From Reichenbachiella agarivorans (lineage in GTDB: Bacteria; Bacteroidota; Bacteroidia; Cytophagales; Cyclobacteriaceae), in the NCBI RefSeq assembly GCF_025502585.1, contig NZ_CP106679.1, positions 3,627,501 through 3,691,500 on the forward strand: a DNA stretch of 64,000 nt, in the 5' to 3' direction. Below the pieces are notes generated by a model, which saw nothing but the letters and a program-made list of their open reading frames with translations, was not told the origin of the DNA and searched no databases. How positions within the stretch are numbered: the stretch's first letter is position 1; each line of letters starts with the position of its first letter. Below, one piece after another: positions 1 through 8,646 of the stretch. A program made the translations under genes and the position numbers.

Positions 1-2
1 TA

Positions 3-260
3 CGTAAAAATGACCTTGACATTCAGCCTGTATTCACTCTAGACAGAGATGAAGACATCATTGGTACAATCTACAAGTCAGCAAAGAAAATGAGAGCAAA
101 TGCAATTGTCATTGGTGCCAAAGGAGTAACAGGTACTACCGCATTGTTCCTAGGTAGCAGTGCCGAAAAATTGATTCAATTGGACTCTGAAATCCCGCTT
201 TTTGTAATGAGAGTCAAAGGTCAACAAAAGGGCATAATAGAATATCTGATGAAACTCTAA
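3..260 (+). CDS. Universal stress protein, C-terminal part
   Basis: The window opens inside this gene, so only the last 85 residues are visible. They contain the UspA-family nucleotide-binding signature G-x2-G-x9-G-S within VIGAKGVTGTTALFLGSSAE, followed by the usual final beta strand (IPLFVMRV). Family knowledge: such proteins are cytoplasmic, bind ATP when this signature is intact, and are induced by stress or growth arrest. The stop codon overlaps the stop of the convergent MarR gene by a few bases, so no terminator separates the two. Whether the missing N-terminus holds a second Usp domain, common in Bacteroidota, cannot be seen here. Confidence 0.9.
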   Translation, partial: RKNDLDIQPVFTLDRDEDIIGTIYKSAKKMRANAIVIGAKGVTGTTALFLGSSAEKLIQLDSEIPLFVMRVKGQQKGIIEYLMKL

Positions 261-718
261 TCGGGTTTCGTCCCTCTGAACCTATCCAAGAATGAATTCA
301 TTTGAACGCATTCTTCTGGAGTAAATACATTGATTTTTTGAACTAGGTCTGTAAGCTTCAGATCTAGTTCATCGAGTAGTCTCAATCCTTCACTCGTAAT
401 TTTCACGTCAACTGCCCTCCTGTCCTTTTCATTGATCTCCCTAGAAACCAATCCTTTGGTTACCAACTTATCTACAATCCGAGAAGCATTAGACATCCGA
501 TCCAACATCCTATCAATGATCAAATTGATAGTAGCAGCCTTGGGATGCTGTCCTCTCAAGATCCGAAGGGTATTGTACTGCTGAGTCGTCAATCCATAGG
601 GCTTGAACAAATAGAATTCTTGTTGATTCAGCCAATTGCTGGTAAACATCATGTTCACCACCACTTTATCGAATTCTGATTTGAATTTGGCCTGTTTTAT
701 ATCTTCACTTAAACCCAT
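257..718 (-). CDS. MarR family transcriptional regulator
   Basis: A 153-residue protein of the size usual for MarR dimers. A winged helix occupies about residues 40-125: a helix-turn-helix (MSNASRIVDKLVTKGLV) followed by the typical wing EKDRRAVDVKITSEG, with N- and C-terminal helices that would form the dimer interface. MarR proteins are usually repressors that release DNA on binding small phenolic ligands or on oxidation. The gene is divergent from the DoxX-like gene at 818 with a 99-bp gap, an arrangement in which the regulator often controls both genes (inference). It converges on the stress-protein gene with overlapping stops. The ligand cannot be deduced. Confidence 0.9.
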   Translation of the reverse strand: MGLSEDIKQAKFKSEFDKVVVNMMFTSNWLNQQEFYLFKPYGLTTQQYNTLRILRGQHPKAATINLIIDRMLDRMSNASRIVDKLVTKGLVSREINEKDRRAVDVKITSEGLRLLDELDLKLTDLVQKINVFTPEECVQMNSFLDRFRGTKPD

Positions 719-817
719 TACGTTTGTATCAAATGTTATGACATTAAATATATAGCTTGACTACCTAAAACAAAATAGTCCTACTTGATTATCTTGATAT
801 AAATTGACCCCTACCTT

Positions 818-1228
818 ATGATTAACAGGTTCCAAATCATTAAATACACTCCACGAATTGTTGTGGCATTTATTCTCCTTCAAACACTCTGGTTTAAATT
901 CGGAATAGGTGGAGCAGAAGCCCTAGAGGAATCCAAAATGATCTTTGTCACTTTGTCAAACGCCCTGTTTGGTAACAATCACCATGAGGCGTTTCTTAGA
1001 ATCGGAACTGGTATTGTAGAGCTTGCAATATCTATTTTGATATTTACTCGCTGGTCATATTATGGCGCTTTGATGGGTATTGGTGTGATGATAGGAGCCC
1101 TCCTATCACATCTTTTATTCCTAGGAATTTCTATCAACCAAGATTCAGGACAACTGATGGCCATGTCCATAATCACCCTGATTGGCTGTATCAAAATCGC
1201 TTATGATGAGAAATTTAGTAAGGTTTGA
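818..1228 (+). CDS. DoxX-like integral membrane protein
   Basis: A 136-residue protein with four predicted transmembrane segments (about residues 10-28, 63-78, 82-103 and 111-128), which is the DoxX/DoxD-like layout. Members are small inner-membrane proteins; some are linked to thiosulfate:quinone or other redox functions, but most have no assigned reaction. It lies back to back with the MarR gene and may be its target. A -7-like TACGTTTG on this strand at 719-726 could start the transcript, but no -33 element stands at the right distance. The family assignment rests on size and topology, so the function stays open. Confidence 0.7.
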   Translation: MINRFQIIKYTPRIVVAFILLQTLWFKFGIGGAEALEESKMIFVTLSNALFGNNHHEAFLRIGTGIVELAISILIFTRWSYYGALMGIGVMIGALLSHLLFLGISINQDSGQLMAMSIITLIGCIKIAYDEKFSKV

Positions 1229-1235
1229 CCTATAT

Positions 1236-2159
1236 TTATTTGACAACAAACGAACCTTGACCCATTTTATAACTGTCTGTGTACACCTCTACAGTGTATT
1301 TACCTAAATCATACTCAGACCCTTTGTCATACAAAAATGTCAATGATTGTGTGTTTCTGTCATACAGAATTTCTTTCTTGACTGTATAAAAGCTCTCTCT
1401 ACCTTCAAACACAAAAGTTCCAGAACCTGTTGCTACATCAAATACCACTTTGCTGTCAGGCCCAGTGATCTTTACCAAGATGTTTTTCCCTTCTATGGGC
1501 GCAACGTGATTTTCCAAGACATCAAATTGGATTTTTAGATGGTCTATATGGCGGTTCTTAAACTCACCATCTTTCTCTTTGCCATTGCTACTGACAGCCA
1601 ATATTTTCATCCCGTCAATTTTGAGTTGGGAGGCTACAGCTACTTTTTTCTCTAGCTCTGTGCGACTGGTATTGAGATCTTTGATAGATTCATTGAGGAC
1701 ATTGGCTTCATCCTTCAATTCCGTATTTTCTTCGAGCAAGGCTGCATTCATCTTCTTGAGTCTCTCAATCTCCTTGTCTTGATTGACTAAAAGCTCTTTG
1801 TATCCTTTCACCTTTTCTTGCAAGTCATTGATCTGACCATAGGCCTTTTTTCTAAAAGCCTTCTTTTCCTCTTCCAACTGGTTTTTAATCTGTAAAAGCG
1901 TATCTATCTCTCCACCCAATTGTGCGATTTTCAAAATCCTAGTATCTAACTCATTGCTCATCGAGTCTAATTCATAGTAGGCTGCATCCAGCTGCTGTTG
2001 AGTACTTTCATTCTTTTCCTCCAAATCCAGAGATTGAAGCAATTGATAAACAAACCCAACCGAAAGTGCCAATATCACCAGTGCTACTAGAATGATGAAC
2101 ACTCTCTTTCTACTCTGTGCTTCCTGCTTTTTCGGTTGCTGCTTTTGATTAATTTCCAT
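1236..2159 (-). CDS. Membrane-anchored coiled-coil protein, unknown function
   Basis: A 307-residue protein not assigned to a named family. A basic N-terminal tail is followed by one transmembrane helix (about residues 19-41, VFIILVALVILALSVGFVYQ). A long heptad-rich coiled coil fills about residues 45-175. A beta-rich C-terminal domain of about 120 residues ends the protein (for example VLENHVAPIEGKNILVKIT and YTVEVYTDSYKMGQGSFVVK). The layout suggests an inner-membrane protein holding an extracytoplasmic globular domain away from the membrane. It stands alone, convergent with the DoxX-like gene 7 bp away. The acidic, Q/E-rich start of the coil is seen; any role in envelope organisation would be a guess. 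Confidence 0.7.
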   Translation of the reverse strand: MEINQKQQPKKQEAQSRKRVFIILVALVILALSVGFVYQLLQSLDLEEKNESTQQQLDAAYYELDSMSNELDTRILKIAQLGGEIDTLLQIKNQLEEEKKAFRKKAYGQINDLQEKVKGYKELLVNQDKEIERLKKMNAALLEENTELKDEANVLNESIKDLNTSRTELEKKVAVASQLKIDGMKILAVSSNGKEKDGEFKNRHIDHLKIQFDVLENHVAPIEGKNILVKITGPDSKVVFDVATGSGTFVFEGRESFYTVKKEILYDRNTQSLTFLYDKGSEYDLGKYTVEVYTDSYKMGQGSFVVK

Positions 2160-2260
2160 GTTATCTAATTTCCAAAATGTAAAAATATATGAATATCTGT
2201 CTTAACCAAGACTACTTCGTGTTGTTAAGAAATATTCTCTACTCAAATACCAGACCAATG

Positions 2261-3052
2261 TCAAAAATTTAAAATATACTGTTTGGGAGTTAAGTCTGCC
2301 TTATAGATAAGGATGCCCATTTGGTAGTTTTCAATGACAATCCCTTGATCAAAATCCTCCTTTATTTCATCCCACGCTCTTCGCATACCCATTGACCAAT
2401 TGATGTCATCAAAAATCATAAAACCATGATTCTTGGATACCAATTGATTCAAGCTTTGGTAATACAATAAAGTTGCCTCATAGGTATGGTTGGCATCTAC
2501 ATAAATCAAATCAAACCGATCCTTTTTATTGAGCAGAAGGAACAAAGCCTCTTCGACACTACTATACATCAAATCAATACGCTCATCCACTTTCAACTCT
2601 TCAAAATTGGATTGAGCGATACCCGCCAAAATCTGATTTTTCTCGATCGTTACCAAGTGGCTTAGTCCAAAAGATCTCGCCATGATTGCAGCATTGATCC
2701 CCAAAGAAGTCCCTAACTCAAGTACTCTTTTTGCTTGCATAGATTCTTGAATCCTTTGAAGTGTATATGAATATTTGGGACTAGTCATGCCATAGCTGAC
2801 AATACTAGATATGGAGTAGGTCTTTGCGTCCAAGACAGAGCCTGCTCCCACTTGGCTAGAAATGGTATTCCAATTGTGCTTCAATGATTCTATCAATCGT
2901 CTGATATCAGGTTCGTACTCAGAGCGACCAGTTGTCAGCACATGCCTATAAAATGAATAAATATAAGGAGCTTGAAGTGCATGCTCATCCTGCTTGAGCA
3001 GCCAATAAATAAGGTAACGATACGCTCGAAATAAAGCAGTTTGTAGATTCAA
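2261..3052 (-). CDS. Class I SAM-dependent methyltransferase
   Basis: A 263-residue protein with a Rossmann methyltransferase core from about residue 105. Motif I is VLELGTSLGINAAIMA, the motif II acid is VTIEKN, and the post-motif region is DLIYVDANHTYEATLLYYQ, with FMIFDDINW as the next strand. The VDANH and DDINW acids are typical of class I O-methyltransferases related to catechol and caffeoyl-CoA methyltransferases. The N-terminal hundred residues are helical and may recognise the substrate, which is unknown. The gene follows apaG on the same strand with a 21-bp gap, so the two are probably co-transcribed. Confidence 0.8.
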   Translation of the reverse strand: MNLQTALFRAYRYLIYWLLKQDEHALQAPYIYSFYRHVLTTGRSEYEPDIRRLIESLKHNWNTISSQVGAGSVLDAKTYSISSIVSYGMTSPKYSYTLQRIQESMQAKRVLELGTSLGINAAIMARSFGLSHLVTIEKNQILAGIAQSNFEELKVDERIDLMYSSVEEALFLLLNKKDRFDLIYVDANHTYEATLLYYQSLNQLVSKNHGFMIFDDINWSMGMRRAWDEIKEDFDQGIVIENYQMGILIYKADLTPKQYILNF

Positions 3053-3073
3053 AAGAGGAACTTAAATTGGCTT

Positions 3074-3481
3074 TTAATTGTGGCGCTCAGGTACTATCAT
3101 CACAAACTCAGGGATGAGTACTTCGATCATTTTGCCATCAATGATTCGTTCCATCAGATAGGTACCATACATTTTGCCTAGACCACTGCGGAGATTACAC
3201 CCTGACACGTACACATGCTCCTGACCCGGCTCTAAGATAGGCTGTTGCCCTACCACACCTTCTCCCTCAACTTCTCGGTCTGAATATGCAGCATCTTTGA
3301 TATACCAATGTCTTCGTTTGAGTTGTATGGTGTTCTCACTTTCATTCTTGATGATAACCTTGTAAGTAAAGACATAGTGATACTGTCGAGGACTGGAATA
3401 CTTAGGTTGGTATTCTGTCTCCACACTCACTTTAATGCCTTTAGTTTTTTGGGTTACTATCATACAGCGATGATTAAACAA
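3074..3481 (-). CDS. apaG: ApaG domain protein
   Basis: A 135-residue protein covering the whole ApaG (DUF525) fold, close to the usual 125-130 residues. The glycine motif GEGVVGQQP, the following LEPGQEHVYVSGC and the C-terminal beta strands match the family. ApaG is a small fibronectin-III-like protein; the older link to Co/Mg efflux in enterobacteria is genetic and its molecular role remains unclear. A second methionine at residue 7 (MIVTQKTKG) is an equally good start, because the enterobacterial protein begins close to that point. The methyltransferase gene lies directly downstream on the same strand. Confidence 0.85.
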   Translation of the reverse strand: MFNHRCMIVTQKTKGIKVSVETEYQPKYSSPRQYHYVFTYKVIIKNESENTIQLKRRHWYIKDAAYSDREVEGEGVVGQQPILEPGQEHVYVSGCNLRSGLGKMYGTYLMERIIDGKMIEVLIPEFVMIVPERHN

Positions 3482-3542
3482 TATTCAATGAGGTATTTGA
3501 TTGAGATTACAAGTAAATGAATTTATTTTACATACAAAAAAA

Positions 3543-4205
3543 ATGAATGTAAAAATTCACGAAAGCTGGAAAAATAGACTGAACAATGAGTTTCAAAGAC
3601 CTTATTTCCAGTCACTTACCTCTTTTGTAAGATCAGAATACGAGACTAAAAAAGTATATCCAAAAGCAAAGGATATATTCAATGCCTTTAAATATTCTCC
3701 ATTTGATCAAACCCGTGTGGTGATCATTGGACAAGACCCATATCATGGCGATGGTCAGGCTCATGGGTTGTGTTTTTCTGTCAATGAAGGCATAAAACCA
3801 CCTCCTTCTCTCCAGAATATATTCAAAGAAATCCAAGAAGACATAGGCACGCCTATTCCAACCAGTGGAAACCTAGAAAGATGGGCACATCAAGGAGTAC
3901 TACTCCTCAACGCCACACTGACCGTGCAAGCTCAGCAACCTGGATCACACCAAAAAAAGGGTTGGGAAGAGTTTACAGATGCCGTCATCCAATTGTTGTC
4001 TGATGAAAAAGAGAATTTGGTTTTTTTACTTTGGGGAGCCTACGCTCAAAAAAAAGGCGCAATCATTGATCAAACTAAACACTTGGTACTAGAGTCTGCT
4101 CACCCCTCTCCTTTTGCGGTTCACAGAGGATTCTTTGGCAACAAACACTTCAGCAAAACCAATACATATTTGAAAGAAAAAGGCTTACCAATCATTAATT
4201 GGTAA
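3543..4205 (+). CDS. ung: Uracil-DNA glycosylase, family 1
   Basis: A 220-residue enzyme that removes uracil from DNA as the first step of base-excision repair. The water-activating motif GQDPYH is at residues 63-68 (Asp65 catalytic). The DNA-intercalation and uracil-binding motif HPSPFAVHRGFFG is near the C-terminus, and LLLNATLTV lies in between, all as in family 1 Ung. The frame is open upstream to a TTG at 3501, but the ATG at 3543 gives the standard N-terminus (MNVKIHESW) and is preferred. The gene converges on the lepB operon and ends inside a strong stem-loop (4178-4212). Confidence 0.95.
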   Translation: MNVKIHESWKNRLNNEFQRPYFQSLTSFVRSEYETKKVYPKAKDIFNAFKYSPFDQTRVVIIGQDPYHGDGQAHGLCFSVNEGIKPPPSLQNIFKEIQEDIGTPIPTSGNLERWAHQGVLLLNATLTVQAQQPGSHQKKGWEEFTDAVIQLLSDEKENLVFLLWGAYAQKKGAIIDQTKHLVLESAHPSPFAVHRGFFGNKHFSKTNTYLKEKGLPIINW

Positions 4206-4212
4206 GCCTTTT
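4178..4212. terminator. Bidirectional terminator between ung and lepB
   Basis: Perfect inverted repeat with 15-bp arms (4178-4192 and 4198-4212) and a 5-base loop. The left arm begins with A residues and the right arm ends with T residues, so it can work in both directions. The left arm and the loop lie inside the last codons of ung. Confidence 0.85.
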
Positions 4213-4232
4213 CACAACCATTTTTTCTTCTA

Positions 4233-5324
4233 TTAATTGATTCCGCTAAACAATCTCGACCACCTGATCTTGTTCAAGAAACTCTCATTAGGATCGATAG
4301 ACATCCAGATAAATGAAGCCTCACCTACCACGTGATCCTCTGGCACAAAACCCCAAAATCTGGAGTCTTCAGAATTGTGACGATTGTCACCCATCATGAA
4401 ATAGTAATTCTGCTTGAAAGTATATGTAGTCGCTACCTGACCATCAATGATCAACTGGTTCTCTTGCACCTTGACATCATCCAACCCTTCATAGTCTCTA
4501 ATTGTGGAGCCATAAGTTGCCACCATGTCTTCATTGAGGTCAATGGTCATGCCCTCTGCAGGAATCACCAATGGCCCATAAAAATCAGCATTCCATGGGA
4601 AGCGACTCGCATCTGGGAAGATTCTGGCTTCTACATCCTCAGGACCTCTCTTTGCTTCGATGACCTGTGTCACGAAGGGTAAAGATTCAAACTTTTTAGC
4701 ATCAGCAGGCTTGGCTTGGATGTAGTAACCACCATTAACTGGGGTGACATCCCAAACTCCGTTTTGCTTGAAAATACGTTCGTTGATACTTTTGTCAGAG
4801 GCAATAAAAAACAGGAATTGCATCTCCTCTGGGTTTTCACCTGGCTGACCATTGATATATACTTGTGTATCTCTCACTTCGATCGTGTCTCCACCTATAG
4901 CCACACAACGCTTGATATAATGTGTTTTGAGGTCAGTGGGGTGCTCAAACTCTGGTGGGTAATTGAATACCACCACGTCGTTTCTCTCCACACTCCCAAA
5001 ACCTGGCAATCTAAACTGAGGCAATTGGATCGCATCCGAATAGGACGGAATGCTACTCAATGGTCCCCATAGTTTCGCATGTGTCAAAGGCACTTGCAAA
5101 GGTGTCTTAGGCGTCCTAGGGCCATAATTGATTTTACTCACAAATAGGAAGTCACCCACCAACAATGAATTCTCCATGGAAGGAGTCGGTATCGTATATG
5201 CTTCCATAAAAGCCCAACGGATCAAAGTAGCTGCAATCACCGCAAATACGATGGCATCTACCCACTCCCTAACTGGGCCTTTCTTTTTCTTTGGTTTCTT
5301 CTTAAAAAAGTCCTTAATATTCAT
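4233..5324 (-). CDS. lepB: Signal peptidase I
   Basis: A 363-residue membrane protease that removes signal peptides from exported proteins. A lysine-rich cytoplasmic N-terminus precedes one transmembrane helix (about 21-39). Box B holds the nucleophile in IPTPSMENSL (Ser49), box D the general base in YIKRCVAIGGD (Lys138), and box E is MMGDNRHNSEDSRFWGFVP. The spacing between box D and box E is much longer than in the E. coli core; large insertions of this kind are usual in Bacteroidota (family knowledge). It is the last gene of the operon parA-parB-DUF5683-dapB-lepB, 19 bp after dapB. Confidence 0.95.
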   Translation of the reverse strand: MNIKDFFKKKPKKKKGPVREWVDAIVFAVIAATLIRWAFMEAYTIPTPSMENSLLVGDFLFVSKINYGPRTPKTPLQVPLTHAKLWGPLSSIPSYSDAIQLPQFRLPGFGSVERNDVVVFNYPPEFEHPTDLKTHYIKRCVAIGGDTIEVRDTQVYINGQPGENPEEMQFLFFIASDKSINERIFKQNGVWDVTPVNGGYYIQAKPADAKKFESLPFVTQVIEAKRGPEDVEARIFPDASRFPWNADFYGPLVIPAEGMTIDLNEDMVATYGSTIRDYEGLDDVKVQENQLIIDGQVATTYTFKQNYYFMMGDNRHNSEDSRFWGFVPEDHVVGEASFIWMSIDPNESFLNKIRWSRLFSGIN

Positions 5325-5343
5325 CTTATGCTTTATTCAAATA

Positions 5344-6057
5344 TTACAATTCCAACAAGTCATTCATTGAGAAGACTCCACTTTTACCTACCAACCATTC
5401 TGCAGCTAATACAGCACCCAATGCAAAGCCTTTGCGACTATGAGCCACGTGACTAATCGTGATGGTATCGATTTCTGAACTGTACGACACATCATGGGTA
5501 CCTGGCACGTTTTCGATTCTCTCTGAGACAATGCCGATTTTACTTGCATCGTTGGTTTTCTCATTGACCCAAGCTGTTTTTCCATCCAACTGTTTCATCA
5601 TACCTTCTGCGAGTGTAATAGCCGTACCACTAGGTGCGTCTAGTTTCTGTATATGATGAGTTTCAACCATAGACGAATCGTACGCTCTGCCGTTCATCAA
5701 CTTGGCCAAGTATTCATTGAGCTTAAAGAAAATATTCACTCCCAAGCTATAATTCGATGCATAGAAAAACCCTCCCTTTTTGGAGTCAACGAGAGCCTCT
5801 ACTTCTGCAAAACGATCTAGCCATCCCGTACTCCCTGAGACCACTGGAACTCCGTTGGTCAAACAAGTAGAAATATTATTGAATGCAGATTCTGGCGAAG
5901 TAAACTCGATAACCACATCTGTATTATCTGGTTTGATATCGTTTAGTTCTCGCAGGTTATCAATTGTAATTTTCTTAGAGACCTGATGACCTCTCTCAAT
6001 CAAAATTTGTTCGATGGCTTGTCCCATCTTCCCGTATCCTACTAATCCGATATTCAT
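5344..6057 (-). CDS. dapB: 4-hydroxy-tetrahydrodipicolinate reductase
   Basis: A 237-residue NAD(P)H-dependent reductase of the lysine and meso-diaminopimelate pathway, which also supplies peptidoglycan. The dinucleotide-binding loop GYGKMG is at residues 7-12. The catalytic and substrate-binding signature ETHHIQKLDAPSGTA is at 132-146, with the expected His pair and Lys138. The protein is shorter than the approximately 270 residues of E. coli DapB but matches the compact form usual in this phylum. It begins 1 bp after the DUF5683 gene, so translation is probably coupled. Confidence 0.95.
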   Translation of the reverse strand: MNIGLVGYGKMGQAIEQILIERGHQVSKKITIDNLRELNDIKPDNTDVVIEFTSPESAFNNISTCLTNGVPVVSGSTGWLDRFAEVEALVDSKKGGFFYASNYSLGVNIFFKLNEYLAKLMNGRAYDSSMVETHHIQKLDAPSGTAITLAEGMMKQLDGKTAWVNEKTNDASKIGIVSERIENVPGTHDVSYSSEIDTITISHVAHSRKGFALGAVLAAEWLVGKSGVFSMNDLLEL

Positions 6058-6058
6058 A

Positions 6059-6652
6059 TTATTTATTGAGGTTTATGACCATTGACATGCCGATGTTTCT
6101 AACAGTGTACTGGGTTTGTTCTTTGTATGAAGGTAAAATGGCTAACTCATCATTGATGTCAAATTCAATCAAATGTGCAGCTACATGAGCATCCACAATA
6201 TTAAGGATATAGTAAACCACTCCTATAATAATCATAAAATCACGGTCTCTCTGAAACTGCTCAGCTCTCCTTTGGAGAGAAGATTCACTAAATCCTGAAA
6301 AGGGATTTACGGTACTTTCATCACCATCAGTTTCTGCTATCCAAGCATTCCTAAACGCTGTATAGTAATCTTGGTTGTATTTGATCAGGTGTCCGATCAA
6401 TATACCTCCACCGTAAATAATAGGCAGTTTCCAATACTGTTTGTTGTACATCTGTCCTAGGCCTGGCAACACAGCAGAATACAAGGCAGACCTATCAGGA
6501 TCCAATTTAGATTTGCTTTTGAAGGTCTCAATACCGGGAGTCTCTAAGAACAAAGAATCCTGATAAATAACTTCATTTTGCGCACGCAAAGAGAGCGTGG
6601 CAAAGATGAATAAAATGACACAAATCGAATTTTTAATCAAAGTATCAAGCAT
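6059..6652 (-). CDS. DUF5683 domain protein
   Basis: A 197-residue protein. An N-terminal signal or anchor (MLDTLIKNSICVILFIFATL, then LRAQNE) is followed by the DUF5683 core RSALYSAVLPGLGQMYNKQYWKLPIIYGGG and two further hydrophobic segments. The reading frame stays open upstream into parB, but the ATG at 6652 is the only start that yields a signal sequence, and it overlaps the parB stop by 8 bases, which supports coupled translation. The family is common in Bacteroidota between parB and dapB. Its biochemical role is unknown; the context suggests an envelope function. Confidence 0.8.
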   Translation of the reverse strand: MLDTLIKNSICVILFIFATLSLRAQNEVIYQDSLFLETPGIETFKSKSKLDPDRSALYSAVLPGLGQMYNKQYWKLPIIYGGGILIGHLIKYNQDYYTAFRNAWIAETDGDESTVNPFSGFSESSLQRRAEQFQRDRDFMIIIGVVYYILNIVDAHVAAHLIEFDINDELAILPSYKEQTQYTVRNIGMSMVINLNK

Positions 6653-7556
6653 CGATAATTTCCAAGATTCTGTTGAGTTCTGACACAGAACCAAATGGAA
6701 TCTTGATTTCTCCTTTGTTATTATCATTGGACGCGATTTTAATCTTGGTCCCGAAATGCGAAGATAGTTTATCTTGAACTTTAATTATTTCTTTGTTCTC
6801 CTCTTTGTTTTCACTTTTTTCAACGGGTGCGTCAGGAAATGACGCTTGTTTCACCAAAGCTTCGACCTTTCTTACAGACAAGTCCTCGTTGAGTATTTTC
6901 TTGAGTAGTTCTAATTGAAACGAGGAGTCTTCGACACTAATGAGTGCTCTGGCATGTCCCATTGATATTTTCCCATCTCTCACTGCCGCCTGAATATCGG
7001 GAGGTAATTTGAGTAATCTGAGATAATTATTGACAGTTGAGCGTTTCTTTCCTACTCGATCACCCAACTCTTCTTGTTTCAATTTACAATCTGTCAATAG
7101 ACGCTGATAGCTCAGTGCCACTTCCATGGCGTTGAGATCTTCTCTTTGGATGTTTTCGATCAGCGCCATTTCTAGCATCTGCTGATCATCTGCTGTCCTG
7201 ATGTATGCAGGTACTTTTTTCAGCCCTGCGAGTTTACTTGCTTGAAACCGTCTCTCTCCTGAGATCAATTGATATGAATTGTTGTTCAATCTACGCAAAG
7301 TGATTGGCTGGATGATACCTTGGACTTTGATCGATTCGGCCAATTCTTCGAGTGCCTCCTGGTTAAAATCAGTACGAGGCTGATAGGGATTTACTTCAAT
7401 CTGATCCAACTGTACCTCAGAGATACTGCCCACGGCAGCACTTCTCTCTCGCAAAGGATGTCTGTCCTTTACTTCTGTTTTGTCAGTAGAATCATTGAGC
7501 AATGCACCTAAACCTCTACCTAATGCGTTTCTTTTTCCTTGCTTATTGTCAGCCAT
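6645..7556 (-). CDS. parB: Chromosome partitioning protein ParB
   Basis: A 303-residue ParB/Spo0J family protein. The ParB N-terminal domain (about residues 48-140) holds GERRFQASKLAGLKKVPAYI, the box that binds CTP in characterised homologues. It is followed by a helix-turn-helix region (LGDRVGKKRSTVNNYLRLL and ISMGHARALI) and a C-terminal dimerisation segment. ParB loads at parS and spreads as a sliding clamp to organise the origin region; ParA acts on it. The gene follows parA by 18 bp. I found no clear parS-like 16-bp palindrome within the window. Confidence 0.95.
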   Translation of the reverse strand: MADNKQGKRNALGRGLGALLNDSTDKTEVKDRHPLRERSAAVGSISEVQLDQIEVNPYQPRTDFNQEALEELAESIKVQGIIQPITLRRLNNNSYQLISGERRFQASKLAGLKKVPAYIRTADDQQMLEMALIENIQREDLNAMEVALSYQRLLTDCKLKQEELGDRVGKKRSTVNNYLRLLKLPPDIQAAVRDGKISMGHARALISVEDSSFQLELLKKILNEDLSVRKVEALVKQASFPDAPVEKSENKEENKEIIKVQDKLSSHFGTKIKIASNDNNKGEIKIPFGSVSELNRILEIIDA

Positions 7557-7574
7557 CTCCTACCTTTTCTTTAA

Positions 7575-8354
7575 TTAATCTACAACTGCCAATTGATTCT
7601 TAGCGATGATTTCATGTGCCAAGTTCAAATAGCTGATTGCTCCTTTGCTTTCAGCATCGTGAGCTATCGCAGGCAATCCAAAACTCGGTGACTCACTGAG
7701 TTTGATATTTCTTGGAATCAAAGTGTCAAACACCATGGATTTGAAGTGAGTAGTCACTTCTTCTACCACCTGATTGGACAATCTCAACCTCATGTCATAC
7801 ATGGTCAACAGGATGCCTTCAATTTCTAATTCCTTGTTTAAGCGAGACTGGATAATCTTGATTGTATTCAGGAGTTTTCCGAGGCCTTCCAAGGCAAAAT
7901 ACTCACACTGTACTGGAATAATAATCGAATCAGCAGCAGTGAGTGCATTGATCGTAATCAAACCAAGTGATGGAGAACAGTCAATGATGATGAAATCATA
8001 ATCATCTTTGATAGGCGCCAAAGCCTGTTTCATTTTTTCCTCTCTCTCCTCATAGTCTACCAACTCTACCTCGGCCCCTACCAAGTCAATATGCGAAGGG
8101 AGCAAATCCAAATATGCAATGTCGGTCTGAATGATGCAATCATAGGGATCAATCCCGTCTACCATGCACTCATAGATTCCCGCAGTGATTTGTTTGGGAT
8201 CCTCTCCTATGCCCGATGTGGCATTGGCTTGAGGATCTGCATCTACCATCAATGTTTTGTATTCTAATGCTGCCAAACTGGCTGCTAGGTTGATTGACGA
8301 TGTAGTTTTACCAACTCCACCCTTTTGATTTGCGATTGCTATGATCTTACCCAT
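7575..8354 (-). CDS. parA: Chromosome partitioning ATPase ParA (Soj type)
   Basis: A 259-residue MinD/ParA superfamily ATPase. The deviant Walker A motif KGGVGKTT is near the N-terminus, with the A' motif [11 protein letters not shown] and Walker [11 protein letters not shown]. There is no N-terminal DNA-binding extension, so it is the short chromosomal Soj type. It binds DNA nonspecifically as an ATP dimer and moves ParB-parS complexes. It is the first gene of the five-gene operon; a -7 box (8416-8423) lies 62 bp upstream of the start. Confidence 0.95.
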   Translation of the reverse strand: MGKIIAIANQKGGVGKTTSSINLAASLAALEYKTLMVDADPQANATSGIGEDPKQITAGIYECMVDGIDPYDCIIQTDIAYLDLLPSHIDLVGAEVELVDYEEREEKMKQALAPIKDDYDFIIIDCSPSLGLITINALTAADSIIIPVQCEYFALEGLGKLLNTIKIIQSRLNKELEIEGILLTMYDMRLRLSNQVVEEVTTHFKSMVFDTLIPRNIKLSESPSFGLPAIAHDAESKGAISYLNLAHEIIAKNQLAVVD

Positions 8355-8415
8355 AAAGCTTGGTTTCTGTTTATTTAACTCTGATAGTCCACACGAGGCA
8401 CACTACTGAATGTGG

Positions 8416-8423
8416 CAAATATA
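8416..8423 (-). promoter_or_regulatory. Putative -7 box for the parA operon
   Basis: On the minus strand this reads TATATTTG, an exact match to the Bacteroidota -7 consensus TAnnTTTG. No clear -33 TTG stands 19-21 bp further upstream. Transcription would begin about 55 bases before the parA start. Confidence 0.5.
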
Positions 8424-8537
8424 TGTTCCGTTTACTCATTAATGATGATTGACTTGAGAAATTTGTCCACATTAAAATGTTGATAAATATATTAATCACC
8501 AAATATCTCCTGTGTAAAGTCCTTGACAAATGATTCT

Positions 8538-8575
8538 CGTGTTTTTACTCCCAGTATGACCGGAGTATAAACACG
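8538..8575. promoter_or_regulatory. 14-bp inverted repeat upstream of the parA operon
   Basis: Arms 8538-8551 (CGTGTTTTTACTCC) and 8562-8575 (GGAGTATAAACACG) match at 13 of 14 positions around a 10-base spacer. The repeat lies between the yidC terminator and the parA promoter. It has no T-run on either side, so an operator or DNA-binding site is at least as likely as a terminator. Confidence 0.5.
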
Positions 8576-8584
8576 GTTTCATCC

Positions 8585-8621
8585 AAAAAAAATCCAGACT
8601 GCTGCTGCGGTCTGGATTTTT
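8585..8621 (-). terminator. Rho-independent terminator of pyrG-yidC
   Basis: Stem arms 8591-8599 and 8610-8618 (AATCCAGAC / GTCTGGATT), lengthened by A/T pairs and enclosing a 10-base loop. On the minus strand the stem is followed by eight T residues. It lies directly after the yidC stop. Confidence 0.9.
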
Positions 8622-8646
8622 CATGTTTTCATCTCATATAGATGAG

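Noticed and set aside
4716-5072. 118-codon plus-strand frame inside lepB
   Set aside because: It is antisense to all the conserved signal-peptidase boxes and has no start signal.
6645-8640. A parS site near parAB
   Set aside because: I looked for a 16-bp palindrome around CACGTG-like centres and found none. The 14-bp inverted repeat at 8538 differs from known parS patterns.
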